64,000 bases of DNA from Polaromonas sp047303325. Lineage in GTDB: Bacteria; Pseudomonadota; Gammaproteobacteria; Burkholderiales; Burkholderiaceae_C. The first letter of the stretch is position 1. Each line of letters starts with the position of its first letter. This document shows, piece by piece, positions 58,126-64,000 of this stretch. The notes beneath the pieces are model-generated. The model worked only from the letters and a program-made list of their open reading frames with translations, searched no databases and was not told the origin of the DNA. The stretch is from assembly GCF_047303325.1 (NCBI RefSeq), contig NZ_JBKBEX010000019.1, forward strand, positions 1 through 64,000, read 5' to 3'. A program made the position numbers and the translations under genes.

Positions 58126-59559
58126 ATGCAGCTCAATTACATCGCCAACGCCTCCCTCCCCTCCGTCTCCGGCAAGACCATTCCCGTCATAGACCCGTCG
58201 GACGGCCAGGTGTTTGACGAGATCCAGCGCAGCAACGCGCACGACATAGACACCGCCGTGCGCAGCGCGCGCGAATGCCTGGAACTGGTGTGGAGCCGCT
58301 TCAACGCCGCCGAGCGCGGGCGCCTCTTGATGCGTCTGTCGGCCAAGGTCGCCGAACATGCCGAAGAGCTGGCCATGATCGAGCAGCGCGACTGCGGCAA
58401 GCCCACCAAGCAGGCGCGCGCCGACGCGGCGGCCCTGGCACGTTACTTCGAGTTCTATGCCGGCGCCTGCGACAAGCTGCACGGCGACACCATTCCCTAC
58501 CTGGACGGTTACAGCGTGATGACCTGGCGCGAGCCGCACGGCGTCACCGGCCATGTGATCCCCTGGAACTACCCCATGCAGATCTTCGGCCGCAGCGTGG
58601 GCGGCGCGCTGGCCGCGGGCAATGTCTGCGTGGTCAAGCCGGCTGAGGACGCCTGCCTCTCACTGATCCGCGTGGCGCAGCTCGCCGCCGAAGTCGGCTT
58701 TCCGGCCGGTGCCATCAACATCGTGACCGGCTACGGCCATGAAGTGGGCGACGCGCTGGCGCGCCACAAGGGCATAGACCACATCAGCTTCACCGGCAGC
58801 CCGGCCGTGGGCACGCTGATTCAGCAGGCGGCGGCCGAGCGCCACTGCCCCGTCACCCTGGAGCTGGGTGGCAAAAGCCCGCAGATCGTTTTTGCCGATG
58901 CCGACCTGGACGCCGCGATTCCCGCCATCATCAACGCCATCGTGCAGAACGCCGGGCAGACCTGCTCGGCCGGTTCACGCCTGCTGGTGGAGCAGGCGAT
59001 TTACGAGCCGCTACTGCTGCGCCTGGGCCATGCCTTTGAAAACCTGCGCGTGGGCCCTGCCGCCATGGACCTCGACGTCGGGCCCCTGATCCGGCAAAGC
59101 CAGCAGCAACGCGTGTGGGATTTTTTGAGCGACGCACAGGTCGCCAACATCGCCATGGTGGCCCAGGGCCAGATCGTCGATGAAGCGCCCGACACCGGCT
59201 TTTACCAGGCCCCCACCCTGCTGCGCGACGTGCCGACCACGCACCGGCTGGCCCAGGAAGAGGTCTTCGGCCCGGTGCTGTGCGCCATGAGTTTCAAGGA
59301 CGAGAACCACGCCGTGGAACTCGCTAACGCCACCCAGTTCGGCCTGGTCGCCGGCATCTGGACACGCGACGGCGCGCGCCAGTTCCGTATGGCCAGGCGC
59401 GTCAGGAGCGGCCAGGTCTTCATCAACAACTACGGCGCCGGCGGCGGCGTGGAGCTGCCCTTTGGCGGCGTGAAGTCCTCGGGCTACGGCCGTGAAAAAG
59501 GCTTTGAGGCCTTGTACGGCTTCACGACGCTGAAGACCGTGGCGGTGCGCCACGGCTGA
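58126..59559 (+). CDS. NAD(P)-dependent aldehyde dehydrogenase
   Basis: Oxidises an aldehyde to its acid. The 477-residue ALDH-fold protein has catalytic cysteine C280 in NAGQTCSAGSRLL and the general base E246 in VTLELGGKSPQIVFADADL. The cofactor region IPWNYPMQIFGRSVGGALAAGN is intact, and PFGGVKSSGYGREKGFEALYG closes the protein. The start at ATG 58126 is followed by MQLNYIANASLPSVSGK. Upstream and divergent lies the FtsH-like gene with a 287-base gap (57839-58125) where I find nothing else. The substrate is unknown; betaine-type or aromatic-type aldehydes are equally possible. Confidence 0.92.
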   Translation: MQLNYIANASLPSVSGKTIPVIDPSDGQVFDEIQRSNAHDIDTAVRSARECLELVWSRFNAAERGRLLMRLSAKVAEHAEELAMIEQRDCGKPTKQARADAAALARYFEFYAGACDKLHGDTIPYLDGYSVMTWREPHGVTGHVIPWNYPMQIFGRSVGGALAAGNVCVVKPAEDACLSLIRVAQLAAEVGFPAGAINIVTGYGHEVGDALARHKGIDHISFTGSPAVGTLIQQAAAERHCPVTLELGGKSPQIVFADADLDAAIPAIINAIVQNAGQTCSAGSRLLVEQAIYEPLLLRLGHAFENLRVGPAAMDLDVGPLIRQSQQQRVWDFLSDAQVANIAMVAQGQIVDEAPDTGFYQAPTLLRDVPTTHRLAQEEVFGPVLCAMSFKDENHAVELANATQFGLVAGIWTRDGARQFRMARRVRSGQVFINNYGAGGGVELPFGGVKSSGYGREKGFEALYGFTTLKTVAVRHG

Positions 59560-59608
59560 GCTGCGGCATCACCGCACCGCTTTGCAGCCGATGCTCCTTC
59601 TGCCGCCC

Positions 59609-59641
59609 AGACCCTAGCCAGACCCTAGCCAGACCCTAGCC
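59609..59641. repeat. Three perfect tandem copies of an 11-bp unit containing CTAG
   Basis: AGACCCTAGCC is repeated three times without error at 59609-59619, 59620-59630 and 59631-59641. The third copy contains the stop codon (TAG, plus-strand CTA at 59636-59638) of the leftward lipoprotein gene. CTAG is normally rare in proteobacterial genomes, so three in 33 bases stand out. Confidence 0.9.
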
Positions 59642-60226
59642 CTTGATGTGCGCCGTCCGGACAATACTTTCCGCCTTGGGCAGCAGGCGGGGGAAAAACG
59701 CTAGCTTGGGCGCCAGGAAGGTGGCGGCAAAGAGTTCGTCCTTGCGCTGGCTGAGCCAGCCCACGCCGTTGAGCTGGACGTCATCGCCCTTTCTCGTCAC
59801 GGAAAACTCGAAGCGCACACCTTTCTCGCCCGCGAATACCGCGGGCTCGACCTTGGTCATGGTGACCATGGAGCCGTCCGCCGAGTACAGGATCTCAAAC
59901 AGGTTGACCAGCTGGTCCAGCGGCATGCCGGCTTGATAGGTCGGCACGCGCGGGGCCTTCTGGCCGATGGGCACGCCGCCGGCCGGACGCACCAGCAAGG
60001 CCTGGCCCGGCTTGATGGCGGCCCACAGGCGCAGGTGGTCCAGCGTCAGGCCTTCCTGCGTCCACATGTCAAAAGGCTGCTGGGTGCCCGGCGCCGAAAC
60101 CTTGTTCCAGGCATCGGTCACCTTGACGGCCATGCGGTTGTTGACCACCTGCTCGCCTTCGACCTTGGTGATGGACATGCAACCCGAAAGGAAAGCGAGC
60201 GCAAGAATGACCAGGATTTTTTTCAT
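59636..60226 (-). CDS. Putative lipoprotein, function unknown
   Basis: A 196-residue protein with a short hydrophobic leader and lipobox LSGC, the Cys at residue 16, so it should be lipid-modified and sent to a membrane. The mature sequence (MSITKVEGEQVVNNRMAVKV and MPLDQLVNLFEILYSADGSM) shows no family I can name. Its start overlaps the stop of the M48 peptidase gene as ATGA, and its own stop lies inside an 11-bp tandem repeat. Co-translation suggests it works with the peptidase and the exported protein encoded first in this operon. Confidence 0.78.
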   Translation of the reverse strand: MKKILVILALAFLSGCMSITKVEGEQVVNNRMAVKVTDAWNKVSAPGTQQPFDMWTQEGLTLDHLRLWAAIKPGQALLVRPAGGVPIGQKAPRVPTYQAGMPLDQLVNLFEILYSADGSMVTMTKVEPAVFAGEKGVRFEFSVTRKGDDVQLNGVGWLSQRKDELFAATFLAPKLAFFPRLLPKAESIVRTAHIKG

Positions 60227-61428
60227 GGGGTAAGTTCCGTTATGTAGTTTTTGATGAGGCCGGCATCGGCGGCCTCGGGGGCCGCCGCAAGGTATTTTTC
60301 AAACGCCTGGACTGCGGAGGCACCGTCGGTTCGCTGCTTCTGCACCAGGCCCAGCGCCCTGTAAGCCTCGGCGGGCGGTTGATCGAGTGCCGTGACGCGG
60401 GTGAGGTCGTTCAGTGAGTGCTGCAGGTCTTCCTTGCCCGCGCGCAGCCGATAGATCTCACCGCGCGCATACAGTGCCTGGGAATCCTGGGCGTTGCGCG
60501 CCAGCAGGCGGTTGAACAGCACCAGGCTTTCCTCGAATTGGCCGCGCCGGATCTCGTCCTGGAGCCAGCCGAGGCGATAGCGCGCGACGGCCTGCTGGTA
60601 CGGCTCTTCGCCGACGCTGCCCGGCGCATCGCCGGCCAGCTTGAGCAGGTCGTCCCGGCGCGTCTCGACGGGCGGATGGGTCGCCATCATGGGGCTGCGC
60701 TTGCCGACGTCCTCACCGCCGGTGATTTTGAGTTCGCCCAGGAGGTTGTCCCAGACCTGGGCGGCCTGCCGGCCGTCGTAACCGGCACGCTTCATCAACC
60801 GCATACCGAGGCGGTCGGCGCGTGTTTCATGTTCCCGCGAAAACGCAAAAGCCCCCGCGAGCGCCCCCAGCTGGCCGATCGCTCCCACCAGGCCGAACAT
60901 CCCTATGAACTGGGCAAAGGCGGCCCGGCTTCGCAGGTCGCGCAAACGCTCAAGGGTGTGCCGCTCGAGGTAGTGGCCGATCTCGTGCCCCAGGACGGCC
61001 GCCAGCTGGGCTTCGTTCTCCACGCGCAGCAGCAGCCCGGTCCATATCTGCATCATTCCGTTGGGCGCCATGGTGGCATTGAACAGCGGCGTGCGCACCA
61101 CATGCACGCGGATGTCCGGGCAGTGGTCCCCCGCCAGCCGGCACACCAGGTCTTGCAGGTACTTGCCCAGTTCGGCATCGCGGACCACAAACGGGCTGCG
61201 CCGCAGCCGCGTCTCTTCGCGGTCCATCATCCCCCACAGGCCGCCTTCATCGGTCTCCAGGGCGGGGCGCACGAAACGCTCCGCCGGCAGAGACAAGCCG
61301 GCGGCATCAACCGCCGCGCCACTCTGCGCCAGGGCCGGCAACCCCGGCAGCAAGGCGCCCATGCCTAGGCAATGCTTGCAGGCCGAGCGTAAAAATGCCC
61401 GGCGCCCGCCCAAAGCCACTCCCATCAT
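60223..61428 (-). CDS. M48 family zinc metalloprotease with C-terminal TPR-like region
   Basis: A periplasmic peptidase of the BepA/Oma1 type. The zinc site is HEIGH at residues 148-152, with the third ligand E201 in HETRADRLG. The N-terminus has a twin-arginine-type leader (GGRRAFLRSACKHCLGMGAL ending ALAQ). From about residue 270 helical pairs resemble tetratricopeptide repeats (YRLGWLQDEIRRGQFEESLV, ALYARGEIYRL, AYRALGLVQKQRTDGASAVQ). Length is 401. It overlaps the previous gene and the following lipoprotein gene by four bases each. BepA-type enzymes maintain outer-membrane protein assembly, which is the likely general area of function. Confidence 0.85.
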   Translation of the reverse strand: MMGVALGGRRAFLRSACKHCLGMGALLPGLPALAQSGAAVDAAGLSLPAERFVRPALETDEGGLWGMMDREETRLRRSPFVVRDAELGKYLQDLVCRLAGDHCPDIRVHVVRTPLFNATMAPNGMMQIWTGLLLRVENEAQLAAVLGHEIGHYLERHTLERLRDLRSRAAFAQFIGMFGLVGAIGQLGALAGAFAFSREHETRADRLGMRLMKRAGYDGRQAAQVWDNLLGELKITGGEDVGKRSPMMATHPPVETRRDDLLKLAGDAPGSVGEEPYQQAVARYRLGWLQDEIRRGQFEESLVLFNRLLARNAQDSQALYARGEIYRLRAGKEDLQHSLNDLTRVTALDQPPAEAYRALGLVQKQRTDGASAVQAFEKYLAAAPEAADAGLIKNYITELTP

Positions 61429-62138
61429 TGGGAAACCGGAAAGCCTTTGAGAAGCGCCTCAACCGTTTCCTTCGCGGGCTCCGCTTCCCTCAGATCGCCC
61501 GATGCCCGGCGCAAATCATTGAACCAGACGATGCGCCCGTCATTCAGGTCGACCAGCGAGGCGTAGCCGATCTGGGCGCCGCCCGCGATGCCGACGCCCA
61601 GCATCGCCATCGCGATCATCGCGGCCTTGCGTTCGTTGCTAGCATAGCTGTCGCGAATCCAGATGAACAGCGCGTAATCGGCGCCGGTCTTGTCCTTCAG
61701 CGGCTTGACGGCCTCACCCAGGGACCAGTTCAGCGCACCGTTCTTGGTAGGCAGCTTCAGGACGCCCCCCATCATGTGATGAAGAAAAACCGACTGGGCC
61801 ACCGCGCCATGCAGCGAATTGATGTCGGCCAGCTCGTCCATGTCTTTTTCTTCGAGTCCCAGCACGTCGGCACCCAGTTTCAGCTTATGCGAGGCAAGCC
61901 CGGACTTGACGTTTTTCTGGGCCGCCTGCGTCCAGTCGGCCCTGGGCTCGGGGACACCGCCCGCGCCGATGGAGAACAGTTCCAGGTCGGCCGGCACGAC
62001 CACCAGCTTCGACGCAGCAGGCCGTTGCGAGAAGCCGGGAGCCAGGTTTTTGGACTGCTGCGCCTGCGCAGGCAGATACACGAGCGCGAGCGCGCACAGC
62101 AAAATGCCCGCGCCAGCGCGAGCCAATGGATATGTCAT
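61425..62138 (-). CDS. Exported protein of unknown function, first gene of M48 operon
   Basis: A 237-residue protein with a Sec signal (ILLCALALVYLPAQAQ). The mature part starts SKNLAPGFSQRPAASKLVVV; the middle part has LGADVLGLEEKDMDELADIN, and a glycine-rich apolar stretch (AMIAMAMLGVGIAGGAQIGY) near residue 180 precedes LVDLNDGRIVWFNDLRRASG. This layout resembles periplasmic or lipid-associated proteins of the GNA1162/LpoB-like type, but no family is certain. It is translationally coupled to the M48 peptidase by a four-base overlap. Substrate recognition or partner function for the peptidase is plausible. Confidence 0.7.
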   Translation of the reverse strand: MTYPLARAGAGILLCALALVYLPAQAQQSKNLAPGFSQRPAASKLVVVPADLELFSIGAGGVPEPRADWTQAAQKNVKSGLASHKLKLGADVLGLEEKDMDELADINSLHGAVAQSVFLHHMMGGVLKLPTKNGALNWSLGEAVKPLKDKTGADYALFIWIRDSYASNERKAAMIAMAMLGVGIAGGAQIGYASLVDLNDGRIVWFNDLRRASGDLREAEPAKETVEALLKGFPVSQ

Positions 62139-62333
62139 GGATTTCCCCCCGTTCCTTGTGCCCGCATTGTAGTTTGTAACTAAATTGTTTCAATTGTGCC
62201 GGCACCTAGGAAAACCCTTGATGCGCCATCAGCAACAATAAGAACCCGGAAACTAAGAAGGCTTACGAATCCACGCCGCCAAAAAGCAAGCCTCTCCCCC
62301 TCACCGAAACACCGGCAAAAAGCAAAAAGGATC

Positions 62334-63101
62334 ATGAACATGCGGGTCAAAGACAAGTCCATCATCGTCACCGGCTCCGGAGGCGGTATCGGTGAAGGCA
62401 TCGCGCGGCGGCTGGCGGCCGAAGGCGCCAAGGTCATCGTCAACGACATCAATGTGGCCCTGGGCGAAAAAGTCGTGGCCGCCATCACCAAGGCCGGCGG
62501 CACGGCCTCTTTCTTCGCGGCCGACGTGACGAAGTCCGCCGAGGTCAAGGCCCTGGTCGACGCCGCCGTGCAGCGCTACGGCCGGCTCGACGTGATGGTC
62601 AACAACGCCGGCTGGACGCACCGCAACCAGCCTGCACTGGACGTCAGCGAAGCCGATTTCGACAAGTGCTACGCCATCAACGTCAAAAGCATTTACCTGG
62701 CCACCCTCCACGCAACGCCGGTGTTCCGCAGCCTGGGCGGCGGCAGCTTCATCAACATCGCCTCCACAGCCGGCGTGCGCCCGCGCCCGGGCCTGACCTG
62801 GTACAACGGCTCCAAGGGCGCCGTCATCACCACTTCCAAGTCGCTGGCGGCCGAGCTGGGCCCCGACAACATCCGGGTCAACTGCGTCAACCCGGTGTTC
62901 AACCCCGACACCGGGCTTTCGGCCGACTTCGCCGGCGGCCCGCTGGACGAGGAGCGCAAGGCCCGCTTTCGCGCCAGCATCCCGCTGGGGCGCTTTTCGA
63001 CCGCGCTGGATGTCGCCAACGCCGTCCTTTACCTGGCCAGTGACGAAGCCGACTTCATCAGCGGTATCTGCCTGGAGGTCGACGGCGCACGCTGCGTCTA
63101 G
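62334..63101 (+). CDS. SDR family NAD(P)-dependent oxidoreductase
   Basis: A 255-residue classical short-chain dehydrogenase. The cofactor motif is TGSGGGIGEGIARRL near residue 13, followed by NNAGWTHRN, the catalytic serine in FINIASTAG, and YxxxK in TWYNGSKGAVITTSKSL. It ends VLYLASDEADFISGICLEVD. AAAAAGGATC precedes ATG 62334. The pattern fits 3-oxoacyl-ACP reductase/glucose-dehydrogenase-like enzymes, but the substrate is not determined. It stands alone between the M48 operon and moaA. The region 62139-62333 shows no gene. Confidence 0.9.
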   Translation: MNMRVKDKSIIVTGSGGGIGEGIARRLAAEGAKVIVNDINVALGEKVVAAITKAGGTASFFAADVTKSAEVKALVDAAVQRYGRLDVMVNNAGWTHRNQPALDVSEADFDKCYAINVKSIYLATLHATPVFRSLGGGSFINIASTAGVRPRPGLTWYNGSKGAVITTSKSLAAELGPDNIRVNCVNPVFNPDTGLSADFAGGPLDEERKARFRASIPLGRFSTALDVANAVLYLASDEADFISGICLEVDGARCV

Positions 63102-63204
63102 CCCCGGCGGTACCCCGGGATGACGTGCATCCCTTGGGGATAAGGCCTCTTTTTAACGCCTTGGAAGGGCCAATGGAGTAAATTCCCTCTTTGGGCCCCT
63201 CACG

Positions 63205-64000
63205 ATGACGACCGAAAAAATCATTCCACTGGCAGATATCCGCTACGCAAGCCGCGTGCCGCATATCCCTGACCGGGTCACGGCGCCCACCGGCCTGCTG
63301 AGCGACACGCGCGGCCGGCCGCTGCGGGATTTGCGCATCAGCGTGACCGACCGCTGCAATTTCCGTTGCAGCTACTGCATGCCACGCGAGGTGTTCGACA
63401 AGGATTACGCCTTCCTGCCGCAAAGCTCGCTGCTGAGTTTTGAGGAAATCACCCGCCTGGCCAAAATCTTCGTGGCGCATGGGGTCGAGAAAATCCGGCT
63501 GACCGGCGGCGAGCCGCTGCTGCGCAAGCACCTGGAAGTGCTGATCGAAATGCTGGCCAAGCTGCAGACGCCCCAAGGCAAGCCGCTGGACATCACGCTG
63601 ACCACCAACGCCTCGCTGCTGGCCAAAAAAGCCCAGTCGCTCAAGGACGCCGGCCTGCAGCGCGTCACCGTGAGCCTGGACGCGCTGGACGATGCCACCT
63701 TCCGCCGCATGAATGACGTGGACTTCCCTGTCGCCGACGTGCTCAAGGGCATAGAGGCCGCGCAAAAGGTGGGCCTGGCGCCGCTCAAGGTCAACATGGT
63801 GGTCAAGCGCGGTACCAATGACGCGGAAATCCTGCCCATGGCCCGGCATTTCCGCCACACCGGCGCGGTGCTGCGCTTTATCGAATACATGGACGTGGGC
63901 GCCACCAACGGCTGGCGCATGGACGAGGTGCTGCCCTCGGCCCAGGTGGTGGAGCGCCTGAACGCTGAATTCCCGCTTACCGCCATCAACCCCAACTACA
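63205..64000 (+). CDS. moaA: GTP 3',8-cyclase MoaA (3' end cut by window)
   Basis: Radical-SAM enzyme for the first step of molybdenum cofactor synthesis. The visible 265 residues begin MTTEKIIPLADIRYASRVPH and contain the radical-SAM cluster motif CNFRCSYC near residue 51, preceded by LRDLRISVTDR. Next come VEKIRLTGGEPLLRKHLEVL for SAM binding and ITLTTNASLLAKKAQSLKDA. The frame is still open at base 64000. The second, C-terminal cluster motif is outside the window. There is no obvious Moco riboswitch in the 103 bases upstream, 63102-63204. The ssuF molbindin at 3481 is a distant molybdate link only. Confidence 0.95.
   Translation, partial: MTTEKIIPLADIRYASRVPHIPDRVTAPTGLLSDTRGRPLRDLRISVTDRCNFRCSYCMPREVFDKDYAFLPQSSLLSFEEITRLAKIFVAHGVEKIRLTGGEPLLRKHLEVLIEMLAKLQTPQGKPLDITLTTNASLLAKKAQSLKDAGLQRVTVSLDALDDATFRRMNDVDFPVADVLKGIEAAQKVGLAPLKVNMVVKRGTNDAEILPMARHFRHTGAVLRFIEYMDVGATNGWRMDEVLPSAQVVERLNAEFPLTAINPNY

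Noticed and set aside
63102..63204. A molybdenum cofactor riboswitch upstream of moaA
   Set aside because: The 103-base gap is too short for a convincing Moco element and the conserved sequence pattern was not recognised.
1..64000. CRISPR arrays, toxin-antitoxin pairs, insertion sequences, prophage genes
   Set aside because: No regularly spaced direct repeats of CRISPR type and no transposase, integrase or phage protein motifs were seen on either strand.

Overview
The window looks like a chromosomal segment of a Burkholderiales bacterium of the family Comamonadaceae, most likely Polaromonas or a close relative. The base composition is G+C rich. The ssu operon ends in a molbindin gene, sulfate is assimilated by cysI-DUF934-cysH-cysDN, the DUF3619/DUF3106 sigma-factor cluster lies divergent to ilvBHC, and nadE-glnB and aat-bpt are paired. 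The genus is inferred from gene content and order; no database search was possible.

Layout. 1-3.3 kb: a catabolic acyl-CoA set (HMG-CoA lyase-like, family III CoA-transferase, Bug solute receptor). 3.3-10.8 kb: a leftward sulfonate operon, sbp-ssuE-ssuA-ssuA-ssuD-ssuC-ssuB-ssuF. 10.9-15.3 kb: yggX, mnmC, an output-less response regulator and an orphan LivK-type receptor. 15.5-21.5 kb: a TSUP permease and sulfate/sulfite assimilation genes. 21.6-23.1 kb: a ferredoxin with its NADP reductase. 23.2-27.1 kb: thiamine uptake and salvage, with a TPP riboswitch in front of cytX. 27.3-29.4 kb: a methyltransferase and a membrane glycosyltransferase of lower G+C, then tRNA-Asn. 29.5-33.1 kb: the two N-degron aminoacyl transferases, an IclR regulator and a PBP7-like endopeptidase. 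33.3-41.3 kb: branched-chain amino acid synthesis (ilvB, ilvH, ilvC, pssA, two different leuA genes) with a classical leucine attenuator before the first leuA. 41.6-45.1 kb: an ECF-like sigma factor with DUF3619 and DUF3106, then RDD, dgkA and LOG genes. 45.1-49.8 kb: glnB, nadE, a FemAB-like protein, an unknown small protein and a probable MmcB-like nuclease. 49.9-52.4 kb: a wax-ester/DGAT-type acyltransferase with a histone-like tail and an alpha/beta hydrolase. 52.5-55.6 kb: divergent soluble and membrane pyrophosphatases. 55.7-64 kb: a divergent FtsH-like protease, an aldehyde dehydrogenase, a three-gene M48 peptidase/lipoprotein operon, an SDR and the start of moaA.

Sulfur is the dominant theme of the first third. 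Sulfonates are imported and desulfonated to sulfite by Ssu, sulfate is activated by CysDN and reduced by CysH, and both routes meet at CysI. The strongest regulatory discovery is the leuA leader: a 17-residue peptide with four near-consecutive Leu codons (three of them CTA), a terminator, and a perfectly complementary antiterminator segment. The most speculative but interesting protein observations are the Lys/Ala-rich tail on the acyltransferase at 49917, the PD-(D/E)xK-like protein at 49000, and a CysH without Fe-S cysteines in a cluster without cysC. Several dispersed repeats are also visible: a folded AT-rich element, a GC-rich element present twice, a REP pair and an 11-bp tandem repeat. 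I saw no CRISPR array, prophage, transposase or integrase.
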